A DNA stretch of 64,000 nucleotides from Marinifaba aquimaris (GTDB lineage Bacteria > Pseudomonadota > Gammaproteobacteria > Enterobacterales > Alteromonadaceae), in the NCBI RefSeq assembly GCF_013328345.1, contig NZ_JABULX010000009.1, forward strand, positions 56,618 through 120,617. The letters run 5' to 3'. The notes beneath the pieces were generated by a model. It did no database searches. It saw nothing but the letters and a program-made list of their open reading frames with translations, and was not told the origin of the DNA. Shown piece by piece: positions 8,759-16,968 of the stretch. Every line of letters begins with the position of its first letter. Position 1 is the first letter of the stretch. The position numbers were made by a program, and so were the translations under genes.

Positions 8759-9483
8759 TATTTGGGTAACCATAATGAGCGAACCACAGTAGGAGAAAGC
8801 ACCACTTTGGTCACAATGTTATTTTGTTGGTTTTTAAATCTGACGATGATGTAAACGTCATAGTCAGTAATATTCTGCAGGAAAGACTTACCGAGTAATT
8901 GCACCGCAAATTTTTGTAGCTCTGGTTTCGGTGTTTGGATGAAATCATTGACTCTATTATCAGGAACATAAAAATCCCAAATAACACCTGCGCCATCAGG
9001 GTCTTTAATCGCCTGCGTATGGGTGAATAAGGTAGGGTCTAAGGTGAGTTCTGCTTTGTTAATATTATCACTGAGCTGCTCGGCAATACTATTGCTGTCT
9101 CGATTGAGCTTAACGACGGTGAAAGCCAGTGAATAGAACACCAAAATTGAACAAATACAGACAAATGCGACCCGCCAATTTGATTCAAAGTAGAAATGCT
9201 CTGATGCCGTAATTTCATCTTTACTCAAGTACTGCTTTTGCAGCAACAGAGCAACAGGAACCAGATAAAGCATAGGAATAACTGTGCTAGGCATTTTTTC
9301 TGGTAAATAAGGTAAAAGCAAAATAACAACGACGCTGAGCAGTATACTGCCCCAGAGGGTTTGCTTGGCGAGTGTATTTTTACCTATGCCTTTAAAAGCT
9401 TGATGTAGCAGGTATGCGGCGGCAAGGGGGCCTGCGAAGAAGGTGGCAATTTTGATTTGCTTTGGTGAGTATAGGCTGATCAT
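8758..9483 (-). CDS. Membrane protein of unknown function
   Basis: 241 residues. Three hydrophobic stretches lie in the first half (FFAGPLAAAYLLHQAF, SILLSVVVILLLPYLP, VIPMLYLVPVALLL) and a further one near residue 110 (VAFVCICSILVFYSLAF). A soluble C-terminal domain of about 120 residues follows, probably facing the periplasm. The N-terminal half resembles small membrane modules often found next to other signalling or transport parts; I recognise no named family. Its stop codon overlaps the start of the GNAT gene. Confidence 0.6.
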   Translation of the reverse strand: MISLYSPKQIKIATFFAGPLAAAYLLHQAFKGIGKNTLAKQTLWGSILLSVVVILLLPYLPEKMPSTVIPMLYLVPVALLLQKQYLSKDEITASEHFYFESNWRVAFVCICSILVFYSLAFTVVKLNRDSNSIAEQLSDNINKAELTLDPTLFTHTQAIKDPDGAGVIWDFYVPDNRVNDFIQTPKPELQKFAVQLLGKSFLQNITDYDVYIIVRFKNQQNNIVTKVVLSPTVVRSLWLPK

Positions 9484-9671
9484 TTTGTTCTTATAATTTT
9501 AGGTTTGAGCTGAGTTTGTGCCATTAGTCGTATTTAGCCAAGTGGCATTAAAAGCGCAATTTTATCCAAATAAAATAGCGACTTAGTTTGAAAAGACAAA
9601 ACAGCATTATGTAATTTATTATCTTATTGCTGCAAGTGTTGTTTGTGATGAATGGACTTTAATTTGGACTG

Positions 9672-10004
9672 TTATTGAATCAAGTTTAAAAATTCGGTTT
9701 GAATTTGCTGGTCAATTTGCCCGGTGAGCACAAATTTGGCCAGCATGAATTGAAAGCCAATCGCAACTAAAACAAACAACAGTGTGTTTAACAGTTTTGC
9801 GTTGTCATCAAAACGACGAATGATCACTACAATAGAGGCAATACAAAGAAAGTAACCCAAAGTGCCATTAAACAGATAACAAAGCGTCATAGGAATTGTC
9901 GTTAACAGCAGGCATCCAAAGAAGCGAATATCGATATTCAGTACTCTAGCGCCCATAAATAAACTTAAAATTTGCAGACAAAAGGTGAGGATCAGTCCGT
10001 GCAT
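9672..10004 (-). CDS. Small membrane protein of unknown function
   Basis: 110 residues, almost wholly hydrophobic, with about four membrane segments (LILTFCLQILSLFMG, FFGCLLLTTIPMTLCYLF, YFLCIASIVVIIRRF, LLNTLLFVLVAIGFQFMLAKF). AAGGAAG lies 9 nt before the ATG, supporting a real gene. No family is recognised. Confidence 0.6.
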   Translation of the reverse strand: MHGLILTFCLQILSLFMGARVLNIDIRFFGCLLLTTIPMTLCYLFNGTLGYFLCIASIVVIIRRFDDNAKLLNTLLFVLVAIGFQFMLAKFVLTGQIDQQIQTEFLNLIQ

Positions 10005-10187
10005 TGTTCTTCCTTATTGGCAAATAAGTGGGGAACAAAGTCAGCAAGTTTGAACATTGCCGAATGCACTTTAAGCGGTCCCTGCTTAAATTTTATTATT
10101 GTGGTTAAACCACATATTTTACTTGTTAAGCAGTATAGGTGTAGATTAAATTTTGTACAATATACTGAGTGGATTAATTTAGTGGTC

Positions 10188-10217
10188 AGGCCAGCAATGA
10201 CTATGCTGGCCTTTTTA
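10188..10217 (+). terminator. Intrinsic terminator facing the plus strand with no plus-strand gene before it
   Basis: Stem AGGCCAGCA (10188-10196)/TGCTGGCCT (10204-10212), 9 bp and perfect, loop of 7 nt, then TTTTT (10212-10216). The T run is only on the plus strand, yet both flanking genes are on the minus strand. It may end a short untranslated transcript (see findings). Confidence 0.7.
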
Positions 10218-10235
10218 GCTTGAAGCTATGCATGC

Positions 10236-10694
10236 TTAAAGTGGTTTTACGCCATAGGTTTGCATGGCAGAAGCAATTTGATCGCTTTGTTTTGTTTCAG
10301 GGTTAAATAAATAACTTGGCGCTAAAATCGCTTTACAGCTATCGATAGAGACCTCGATGATCGCCTGAATTACAAATGCATCTCCTGCTAATTTATGTAA
10401 TTTTGGCAATGCTTGCTGATATTCAGCTGAACCTTGTGTTAACAGTGTCGCTTGTCCTTTAACCTTGTAACCTTTCTGTTTAAAGACATCGACAAAACTG
10501 ACACAAACCTTGGGGTTTTGCTTAATATTTTTAATGCTATGTGGTGAAGCGATGTGCGCAATTAACAATGTACTCTCGCCATGAGCAACAAAGATTTCTT
10601 TGGGTGAGACATTCGGAAACCCGTCTTTATCTGCCGTGGCTAGCCAGCATAAAACGCTGTCTTCAATTGCTGTCAAAACGTCATTGGTTAACAT
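10236..10694 (-). CDS. Pyridoxamine 5'-phosphate oxidase-family protein (FMN-binding split barrel)
   Basis: 152 residues. It has the split-barrel pattern VLCWLATADKDGFPNVSPKEIFV, then LLIAHIASPHSIKNIKQNPKVCVSFVDVFKQKGYKVKGQATLL. This is a general flavin-dependent oxidoreductase fold; true PdxH is longer and has further motifs, so a role in vitamin B6 synthesis is not supported. AAAGGAGAG lies before the ATG. It is the first of a same-strand set with the Rid and SDR genes. Confidence 0.85.
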   Translation of the reverse strand: MLTNDVLTAIEDSVLCWLATADKDGFPNVSPKEIFVAHGESTLLIAHIASPHSIKNIKQNPKVCVSFVDVFKQKGYKVKGQATLLTQGSAEYQQALPKLHKLAGDAFVIQAIIEVSIDSCKAILAPSYLFNPETKQSDQIASAMQTYGVKPL

Positions 10695-10716
10695 GGTTCT
10701 CTCCTTTTCTTTGTGC

Positions 10717-11076
10717 TCAATGTGGTTGATTTCTAATCGCTGTTACGGTTACTTCAATTAATACATCACCTTCTAAATCAACGCCCAAGCATGCGCGCTG
10801 TGGCCAATGTTCAGGGTTATCACCTATCCAATGTTGCCATACTTTATCCATCTTATTTTTATCTGCCATGTTGGCGATGTAAACTTGTGCTGAGACAATT
10901 TGTTGCTTATTCGAGCCAAGCTCAAGCAGGTTCTGCTCAATGGTTGCTAGGGTTAATTCAGTTTGTTGCTCAATATCAACTGAGGTATCACTTGATGTCG
11001 CGACTGTCCAAACTAAATCTTTATAGGCAGATGATTTATTTCTGCCCTGATAAATGCCGGGTTTTCTCTCTATCAT
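10717..11076 (-). CDS. Rid (YjgF/YER057c) family protein
   Basis: About 119 residues from ATG 11076; a TTG nine bases upstream is an alternative, and neither has a clear ribosome binding site. Family features are the N-terminal strands, LATIEQNLLELGSNKQQIVSAQVYIANM, and the conserved Arg in PQRACLGVDLEGDVLIEVTVTA. That Arg and the C-terminal Glu are those used by RidA-type enamine/imine deaminases to bind carboxylates. This looks like a standalone Rid paralogue. It directly follows the SDR gene, suggesting joint expression. Confidence 0.85.
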   Translation of the reverse strand: MIERKPGIYQGRNKSSAYKDLVWTVATSSDTSVDIEQQTELTLATIEQNLLELGSNKQQIVSAQVYIANMADKNKMDKVWQHWIGDNPEHWPQRACLGVDLEGDVLIEVTVTAIRNQPH

Positions 11077-11087
11077 GTTGTTCAATG

Positions 11088-11762
11088 TTATTTTTGCATT
11101 AAATCGATATCGGCTATTTCTACAGTGGGTGATAATTCACAAATGTATTCAATACTGGCGATAATATCTGCAATTGGAATCGCTTCTTGCGGCGCCATTC
11201 GGCCTTGGGCAATATCTTCTAATACTTCTGGGGTGGCGACATTACCAAGATTAAAAGTTGTAAAGCCGATACCTTGGTCTTTAAGCGCTATGCGTAGGCT
11301 TTGAATTGCGCCTCTTAATCCGAACTTACTGGCGTTGTAGGCCACTTGATCCGATGCCCGATTTTCTACACCGGATAATGCACCTAAGTAAATGGCTCTT
11401 GGGTTATTCGCTGTGGCTAGATTGGGAGCTAGATGTTTAGTGATTTCTATTGGCGCAACCAGATTGACTTGCATAATATTAAACGTCTCAGCGGCCGTTG
11501 TTTGGCAAAAATCAAAATCTTCAGTAAAGCCGAGTGTTTCCCAAATCCCACTTGAGTAAACTAACAAATCAACTGTTTTTTGCTGAAGTATTTGCACTAC
11601 AGTCAAAATCCCATTTTCGTCAGTGATATCTGCTTCAATCCATTGCCCGTATTCTGAATAGGTGCGCGAAACACTGTAAACCTCATGGCCTTGTTGCTGA
11701 AAATATTGCGCTATCTCTGCACCAATCCCTCTACTTGCGCCTACTACAACTATCCTACTCAT
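11088..11762 (-). CDS. Short-chain dehydrogenase/reductase (SDR)
   Basis: 224 residues with the Rossmann motif GASRGIG at residues 8-14, an NAG-like YSSGIW segment, and the catalytic pair in YNASK (about residues 140-144). The preceding LGALSG supplies the catalytic Ser. An Arg soon after the glycine motif suggests NADP(H). A small-molecule carbonyl or alcohol is the likely substrate; the family does not predict which. AAGGAACAATAAATG gives a clear start. Operon with the Rid and PNPOx-like genes. Confidence 0.88.
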   Translation of the reverse strand: MSRIVVVGASRGIGAEIAQYFQQQGHEVYSVSRTYSEYGQWIEADITDENGILTVVQILQQKTVDLLVYSSGIWETLGFTEDFDFCQTTAAETFNIMQVNLVAPIEITKHLAPNLATANNPRAIYLGALSGVENRASDQVAYNASKFGLRGAIQSLRIALKDQGIGFTTFNLGNVATPEVLEDIAQGRMAPQEAIPIADIIASIEYICELSPTVEIADIDLMQK

Positions 11763-11791
11763 TTATTGTTCCTTGTTCGTATGAATTGGTT

Positions 11792-12142
11792 CTACAAAGA
11801 TGCACCATCGAAAATTTCATAAGGCATGGTGCTAGCAGCTATGCCCTTGATACAACCTAAATTGACACGGTATTGCCCAGGTTTTCTCAATGTTTGATGA
11901 AACGTATAGATGCCACACTTTTTACAAAAATAGTGCTTGGCCGTTTTGCTATCGAATTCGTATTTACCTAAGGTGTCATCCTCAGCAATAATTTCCATTT
12001 CTTCTGGTGGCACAGTATATGTAGTCATCACTGCGCCTTTGCGCTCACACAAACTGCAATTACAACGCAGACCCGATTTAATTTCTTCACCAGAAAAACG
12101 AAAGTTAATAGCACCGCAATGGCAGCTTCCTTGATATAACAT
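11792..12142 (-). CDS. GFA-family zinc protein (first of two)
   Basis: 116 residues in the GFA (glutathione-dependent formaldehyde-activating-like, CENP-V) fold. The zinc-binding cysteines are visible: GSCHCGA near the N-terminus, CNCSLCERKG, and FCKKCGIYTFH. Despite the name, few family members have been shown to act on S-hydroxymethylglutathione, so no reaction is assigned. AGGAGAAAGCAG before ATG supports the start. A second GFA gene lies at 16969-17373. Confidence 0.9.
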   Translation of the reverse strand: MLYQGSCHCGAINFRFSGEEIKSGLRCNCSLCERKGAVMTTYTVPPEEMEIIAEDDTLGKYEFDSKTAKHYFCKKCGIYTFHQTLRKPGQYRVNLGCIKGIAASTMPYEIFDGASL

Positions 12143-12163
12143 CTGCTTTCTCCTAGGTTTGCG

Positions 12164-12931
12164 TTATTTGGTCGCTTTAATTGAATAGACTAAAGGGATG
12201 GGCTGACCTTTGTGTAAAAGCTGATAGCCTTTTCCTGCAACGTAATCCAGACCATCAAAACAAGGGTAGGGGCTATAGGCAAACTCATTCATTGCCTCTA
12301 TTTGCAGGCCCGCTTGTATTAAAGCGTTGATCACTTCACTAATTGGGTGATTCCAAGTCGCCAGCGTTTCTAATTCATCGTTAGCATTTTCTGTGTAAGT
12401 CGCTTCGGTTTCGATATCGGGTTCGTCGCTTGGAAAATAACGATAACCGCTTAGTACATCGTTAAATGGGTGGAATTCAACGAGGTGGAATTGACCGCCC
12501 GGTTTAAGCGCTTTGAAGATTGTTTGCGCCCACAGTGATAAATCAGGTAACCAACACAGTACCCCATAAGAGGTGAATACACGATCGAACTGCTTTTGAT
12601 TGGTTTGACCAAATTGATAAATGTCTTGAGCGATAAACTCGGCAGATAAGCCAAGTTCTTCAGTGAGTTTTTTGGCTTGCTCGATGGCCGTTGTCGATAG
12701 ATCAACCCCTGTGACGTCTGCTCCTAATCGAGCCCAAGATAAAGTATCTTGGCCAAAATGACACTGTAAGTGCAATAGGCTTTTGTGTTTGATATCGCCA
12801 ACTTGGGTTAACTCGATTTCATTTAATGAATTACGGCCGTTTTTAAATGCAGCCAGATCATAAAACATTGACTTGACGTGAATTTTTGTTCGGTTGTCCC
12901 ACGCTGTTTTATTTAAACTGAGGTAATCCAT
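12164..12931 (-). CDS. Class I SAM-dependent methyltransferase
   Basis: 255 residues. The SAM-binding core is clear: LLHLQCHFGQDTLSWARLGADVTGVDLS (motif I plus the acidic end of strand 2), then FDRVFTSYGVLCWLPDLSLWAQTIFKALKPGGQFHLVEFHP (motifs II-III). HFGQ in place of GxGxG is typical of one subfamily of small-molecule methyltransferases. The substrate is unknown. TTGGAG lies 9 nt before the ATG. It precedes ogt in reverse order on the same strand with a 24-bp gap. Confidence 0.88.
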   Translation of the reverse strand: MDYLSLNKTAWDNRTKIHVKSMFYDLAAFKNGRNSLNEIELTQVGDIKHKSLLHLQCHFGQDTLSWARLGADVTGVDLSTTAIEQAKKLTEELGLSAEFIAQDIYQFGQTNQKQFDRVFTSYGVLCWLPDLSLWAQTIFKALKPGGQFHLVEFHPFNDVLSGYRYFPSDEPDIETEATYTENANDELETLATWNHPISEVINALIQAGLQIEAMNEFAYSPYPCFDGLDYVAGKGYQLLHKGQPIPLVYSIKATK

Positions 12932-12955
12932 AAGCTACTCCAATCAGTATTCAAT

Positions 12956-13483
12956 TTATATAAACAAATTTTGCTCAAGTTCGAGCAAGCGCTTTTTCAT
13001 TGGTAAGCCACCACCGTAACCCGTTAATTCGCCATTAGCGCCGATAATACGATGACAAGGCACAATAATAGCGAGTGCATTTGCACCATTGGCTGTGCCT
13101 ACTGCTCTGACCGCATTTTCATTATTGATGGCAACGGCTAAGTCTTTATACGTGGCTGTTTGGCCATACTCAACATTCATTAAAGCTCGCCAGACGGCCT
13201 GTTGAAATTCAGATCCGACCATGAGTAAAGGCAAATCAAACGATTTCAATTCCCCTAAAAAGTAGCGATTTAACTGGCTTTGTGTCTCCATCAATACGTC
13301 ATTACTTTGTTCTACAAAACTGGCTTTTAAATATTGTTGCAGGCGTTTATCGACGGTATCGCGCATTTTTCGGTAACGAAAGTCACACAGGCACAATTGA
13401 TCATCGTAACTACCTAGGACAAATTCGGCATAAGGATGCTTAAAGTAACGAATACTGATTTTATTCATATCGGTTTTGATCAC
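12956..13483 (-). CDS. ogt: Methylated-DNA--protein-cysteine S-methyltransferase
   Basis: 175 residues. The C-terminal domain carries the suicide active site IVPCHRIIGANGELTGYGGG, with the HTH region GQTATYKDLAVAINNENAVRAVGTANG before it. It removes O6-alkyl groups from guanine by transferring them to the PCHR cysteine. Length and layout match Ogt rather than the Ada fusion. The GTG start overlaps the upstream stop as GTGA; an ATG 15 nt inside is an alternative. Confidence 0.92.
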   Translation of the reverse strand: MIKTDMNKISIRYFKHPYAEFVLGSYDDQLCLCDFRYRKMRDTVDKRLQQYLKASFVEQSNDVLMETQSQLNRYFLGELKSFDLPLLMVGSEFQQAVWRALMNVEYGQTATYKDLAVAINNENAVRAVGTANGANALAIIVPCHRIIGANGELTGYGGGLPMKKRLLELEQNLFI

Positions 13484-13866
13484 ACGTTTACTTGGTAAGT
13501 TAAGTCTTGCACTTCATCACCTGTGATACCGCGAAAGCCCCAGCAATGAGCAGGTTGCTCTTGAATGGTAATTTCGATATCTATTGGCGAAATGGCTAGT
13601 TGGGATGCTATGTTGTCAAAAAGTGTCTTGATTAACGCTTTTTTAGTACTGATTTGCCTACCTTGCATCATGTTAATTTCAATAACAGTGTAGGCAGTTG
13701 AGCGCCCAGCCGGCGCAAAAAAATCGTCTTGCGCCATAGGGAAGAAACGATGAGCCCGTTTGTCTTCCGGTAACCCCAAAACTTGCGTCATTGATTGTTG
13801 AATAACATCAGATAACTGGGCTTTAATCGGGTCTAAATGGCTTTTGATACCATAGATAAGAACCAT
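13480..13866 (-). CDS. Tautomerase-superfamily protein lacking the N-terminal proline
   Basis: 128 residues. The second half (YTVIEINMMQGRQISTKKALIK, then IEITIQEQPAHCWGFRG) matches the Tautomerase_2 type of the 4-oxalocrotonate tautomerase fold. These enzymes normally use Pro-1 exposed after Met removal. Here the protein begins MVLIYG, and AAGGATGAAAG directly before that ATG makes the start firm, so the catalytic proline is absent. It may be inactive in tautomerisation or have a different activity. It overlaps ogt by 4 bp. Confidence 0.8.
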   Translation of the reverse strand: MVLIYGIKSHLDPIKAQLSDVIQQSMTQVLGLPEDKRAHRFFPMAQDDFFAPAGRSTAYTVIEINMMQGRQISTKKALIKTLFDNIASQLAISPIDIEITIQEQPAHCWGFRGITGDEVQDLTYQVNV

Positions 13867-13946
13867 CTTTCATCCTTGATAATAAAAACAACAAACTAAC
13901 GCTTTTGTGGTGAAAAATCTGCAAAAAGCGACTTAGTTTGCAATAT

Positions 13947-14441
13947 TTAAGGTGAAAGGGGTTTCTCCATTAATTTATCAATAATTAGCTGACCGTTAAA
14001 CTCCTCTTCCAACTGTCCTGATGCAAAAGCAAAGCCGTGTTTTTGGTAAAAGCGAATGGCTTTTTCGTTATTATCGAGCACGTATAGCTGAAGATGAGAT
14101 ACGGCCAAATCTTTAGCAATAGCGTCAAATTTTGCCATTAATTTTTGACCAAGCCCAAGGCCTGCATATTGAGGTAAAAGATAGAGCTTATTGAGTAACA
14201 GCTTATTGTTTTGGGGGGCAGGGTAAGATAAAAAACCAACGACTTGTTGGCCTATGGTCGCTACCCATACGGTTTCCGTTTGATTGTCGAGTATGGTTTG
14301 CCATTCTGCTTGTCTTTTTTGTTCGGTAAAGCCTTTGATGTAATCATCAGGCATTAAACCGTCAAAGGCCCAATACCAAGATTGAACATGAATGTGAGCA
14401 ATGGCGGCTACATCGGTTTGTTGAGCTAATCGAATTGTCAT
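13947..14441 (-). CDS. GNAT-family N-acetyltransferase
   Basis: 164 residues: TIRLAQQTDVAAIAHIHVQSWYWAFDGLMPDDYI is a common start of this GNAT subgroup. VVGFLSYPAP, LYLLPQYAGLGLGQKLMAKFDAIAK (the acetyl-CoA pyrophosphate loop) and LQLYVLDNNEKAIRFYQKHGF complete the fold. Substrate unknown. It is close behind the small membrane gene at 14449. Confidence 0.9.
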   Translation of the reverse strand: MTIRLAQQTDVAAIAHIHVQSWYWAFDGLMPDDYIKGFTEQKRQAEWQTILDNQTETVWVATIGQQVVGFLSYPAPQNNKLLLNKLYLLPQYAGLGLGQKLMAKFDAIAKDLAVSHLQLYVLDNNEKAIRFYQKHGFAFASGQLEEEFNGQLIIDKLMEKPLSP

Positions 14442-14448
14442 TGGGCCG

Positions 14449-14739
14449 TTACTTGTTATTGATTAAGCCTATGGTTTTAAGGAAAAAACCTAACAAGCAG
14501 GATACTAAAAAGCCATAAAACAAACTCAAGCCAACTACCATCACCATCATACTTGGCATATCCGCAGATTCGGCATTATTGGCAAACAGACCATCCATAA
14601 ATGCGAATGCACTGACTAAAGTCACCACAACGAATACAACAGCAGATAGGCTATTGGCATACCAAAAGTTTTTTGGGTATTTGTAATGAAATACGTAGGC
14701 AATGATAAAAGATAAGGTAACGAGAATATAGGGGAGCAA
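14449..14739 (-). CDS. Small membrane protein of unknown function
   Basis: 96 residues from a TTG start with GGAG 9 nt upstream. Three hydrophobic segments: LPYILVTLSFIIAYVF, SAVVFVVVTLVSAFAFM and MMVMVVGLSLFYGFLVSCLLGFF. No family recognised. It ends 8 bp before the GNAT gene and is probably cotranscribed. Confidence 0.6.
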   Translation of the reverse strand: MLPYILVTLSFIIAYVFHYKYPKNFWYANSLSAVVFVVVTLVSAFAFMDGLFANNAESADMPSMMVMVVGLSLFYGFLVSCLLGFFLKTIGLINNK

Positions 14740-14800
14740 AGCTCAGATCTCCGATGCTATTTGAATGGGAGCTCAGTATAACCTTGTCATTCACATCGCG

Positions 14801-15145
14801 CTATTTATGTTGTTTCGCTTTTAAATACAGATAAAGTGGCAAACCAAAAGACACACCCACAGTGAGTGTGCCAACAACAGCAGCATATCGATATCTGATT
14901 TGATGCTGAGCGCCATCTATGATGATAAATAAAAGTAAGCAAATTGCGGCGATAACAACATCTAGCCAAGCAAATATACTGATGGGGTTATGCATGGCTT
15001 GTTCGATAAATAGCGCAATGGCCAAACCACTGTCGAACACCCAAGGTACAAGTGCAGCATAGGGCACGGCAATACCTAAGATGGTAAGTACTAAATAAAA
15101 ATTGGCTAAATTATCAGGTGCTGTTTTGCTTGTGGTGGGAGACAT
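14801..15145 (-). CDS. DUF2834 family membrane protein
   Basis: 114 residues, three to four membrane segments. The order is that of DUF2834: FYLVLTILGIAVPYAALVPWV, then IEQAMHNPISIFAWLDVVIAAICLLLFI, then VGTLTVGVSFGLPLYLYLKAK. Function unknown. GGACTTTTCATG gives a good start. Confidence 0.85.
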   Translation of the reverse strand: MSPTTSKTAPDNLANFYLVLTILGIAVPYAALVPWVFDSGLAIALFIEQAMHNPISIFAWLDVVIAAICLLLFIIIDGAQHQIRYRYAAVVGTLTVGVSFGLPLYLYLKAKQHK

Positions 15146-15295
15146 GAAAAGTCCGTTTTCAATTGCTAAAGCTACATTTAAAACAACCTCAATGATGATT
15201 TCAAGTAAGTTATTGTTTTAGTTGTTATTTAGCTTTTAAATCGTGTTCCTCAATGACGCTGATAATTCGATATTGAGGCACAACAGGTGAATCGT

Positions 15296-15469
15296 TTATT
15301 TATCTTCTTTTTTGAATAAGCAGTGTTTGGTGTAGTCTTTAGCTTCAGTCGCTGTCCAGTCGCCCTTTGGTTTTTCTTTTAAATCATTACACCAGCCTTC
15401 ACTACCTATCTCAGGTGCACAGGCTGAAATTAAAAAAGCGAGCGTAATTACATTTAATAATGGCTTCAT
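15296..15469 (-). CDS. DUF3012 family small lipoprotein
   Basis: A 57-residue gene starting at ATG 15469 (GGA about 11 nt upstream) and ending in TAA. It begins MKPLLNVITLAFLISACAPE, a lipoprotein signal with lipobox ISAC (C17). It continues GSEGWCNDLKEKPKGDW, TATEAKDYTKHCLF, matching the compact DUF3012 family. Three cysteines remain outside or at the lipid site (C17, C27, C50), and C27/C50 may pair. It should be anchored in the membrane facing the periplasm. Function unknown. Confidence 0.85.
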   Translation of the reverse strand: MKPLLNVITLAFLISACAPEIGSEGWCNDLKEKPKGDWTATEAKDYTKHCLFKKEDK

Positions 15470-15548
15470 TGTTGTTGTTTCCGTTATCAGAGATTAAACG
15501 TTAGCATAACCTCAGGTTGAGCAGATAAAAAGTGACAGTTAAAAGATG

Positions 15549-16256
15549 CTAAGCCGTTGCCTTAGTTGGCACTGATTCAACTGCTTGCGTCTGTGTTTGT
15601 CTCAGCATGCTAATACCTAATGCAATGAACCAAACAATTTGACCTAAACCAAAAATCGCTGTCGTGATTTCAAAAAATGGATTGGTCGCTAAAAATGACA
15701 AGCCAGAAAAGAGTGTCAGCACACCCGCTAGTCCTACCAGATAACCCCAATAATGTAGAAGGGCAGAGTACACTTTGCCTTTTAAGCCGACATAGCTAAT
15801 GGCTATTACCCAGATTGCCCCGACCAGCTCTATGCCACCGCCTAGTGCATCCACCACTATGGTAATGGCGCGATTAATTGCTAAAGCCTGCTCGGGGTCA
15901 GTTGCATGGTATTCGGCAAGTGCAGCCAAGCTGGTTAAAAAAATCATACTGCTGGCTAGCACTATACCTACCCACAAATAGCCCACTACAGCACTAAAGC
16001 GCATTAAATCAGGCGCAATGTGTTTGAATGTTTGGTAAACAGCTTGCACAAGCACGATTAAAGCAAAGCTGAATAAAAGGCCAATGACTAAATAGCCAAC
16101 AAAAAAAGTATCTCGGTTTTCTATTACAAAGCTGAGATAGCGTGCTGGTGTGTCATAACCTGTGGCATCAAGTACACCAAAAAACAGTACAAAACCAAAT
16201 AAATAGGTACACGCTTCGGTAATGGCTGCTATGCCGCCCCATTTTTGAATGCTCAC
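15549..16256 (-). CDS. DUF4386-like integral membrane protein
   Basis: 235 residues with about six membrane segments, from a GTG start with GGAG 6 nt upstream. The order WGGIAAITEACTYLFGFVLFF, DTFFVGYLVIGLLFSFALIV, GYLWVGIVLASSMIF, ELVGAIWVIAISYVGLK and YLVGLAGVLTLFSGLSF resembles DUF4386. The C-terminal tail is short and cytoplasmic. No function is known for the family. Confidence 0.7.
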   Translation of the reverse strand: MSIQKWGGIAAITEACTYLFGFVLFFGVLDATGYDTPARYLSFVIENRDTFFVGYLVIGLLFSFALIVLVQAVYQTFKHIAPDLMRFSAVVGYLWVGIVLASSMIFLTSLAALAEYHATDPEQALAINRAITIVVDALGGGIELVGAIWVIAISYVGLKGKVYSALLHYWGYLVGLAGVLTLFSGLSFLATNPFFEITTAIFGLGQIVWFIALGISMLRQTQTQAVESVPTKATA

Positions 16257-16325
16257 CCTTTGCTCCTTATTGTCGATTTAGCTATTAAGGTATAGTTCAA
16301 AAATGACGCTAGATGTTAGTTATCA

Positions 16326-16940
16326 TTACTTCGCATCTAATTGCAGCGAGTTAAGCTTGCTGCGTATTTGCGCTGACAATTTATCTTGCTCTTGTTCCAA
16401 TGTGTTTGCGCTTAGTAAGTTTTGTTGAAATTGAATCTCTAAATCAATGATGGCCTCAGTTTCTTGTAATAAAACAAAGTACATATCGATATTGTAATTA
16501 AGGCTTTTTTTCAGGTTAATTTGTGCTTCAGTCAGCGACTCTAACGTTTGTGCAGATAAATTTTTACTGATGATATCTTGTGCTAAAAACGAATCGAGAT
16601 ACTCGGGATAGGGTGGTTTGTTTTTGACATAAAAGTCAGATCTATCTGGGCTGTCATCTGCGAGAGTTTCATAGTAGTTATTGATCTTTTCACTGTAATC
16701 AATACTGGTCGAGACCGACACCTTGGCCGCGCCGAGCAACTTAATTAAATCTTTCTGCTCTTTTTTCTCGGCTTCATAGTTTGAAATATAAATAGCCATT
16801 AAAACGCCAACTAAGGTCGCAAATAACGTTAATATAAAATTAATGCCTAGGGCGTATTTTTCAAAAGATGCTTTGAATTTAGGAATAAACATCAATAAAC
16901 CTAATAGGCTTAACGTGACGATTACCGCGATGTAAATCAT
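16326..16940 (-). CDS. Membrane-anchored coiled-coil protein of unknown function
   Basis: 204 residues. Two hydrophobic segments near the N-terminus (IYIAVIVTLSLLGLLMFIP and YALGINFILTLFATLVGVLMA) are followed by about 150 soluble, largely helical residues rich in Glu, Gln and Lys, with heptad-like stretches (LEQEQDKLSAQIRSKLNSL). The soluble part probably lies in the cytoplasm. Similar two-helix plus coiled-coil proteins occur as orphan sensors or scaffolds. I recognise no family. Confidence 0.6.
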   Translation of the reverse strand: MIYIAVIVTLSLLGLLMFIPKFKASFEKYALGINFILTLFATLVGVLMAIYISNYEAEKKEQKDLIKLLGAAKVSVSTSIDYSEKINNYYETLADDSPDRSDFYVKNKPPYPEYLDSFLAQDIISKNLSAQTLESLTEAQINLKKSLNYNIDMYFVLLQETEAIIDLEIQFQQNLLSANTLEQEQDKLSAQIRSKLNSLQLDAK

Positions 16941-16968
16941 AGTATTCTCAGTATATTATTTTTGTGGC

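Noticed and set aside
9575..13942. Shared 14-mer AGCGACTTAGTTTG at about 9577 and 13927
   Set aside because: Repeats of this length are expected by chance in 64 kb, and the flanks are unrelated.
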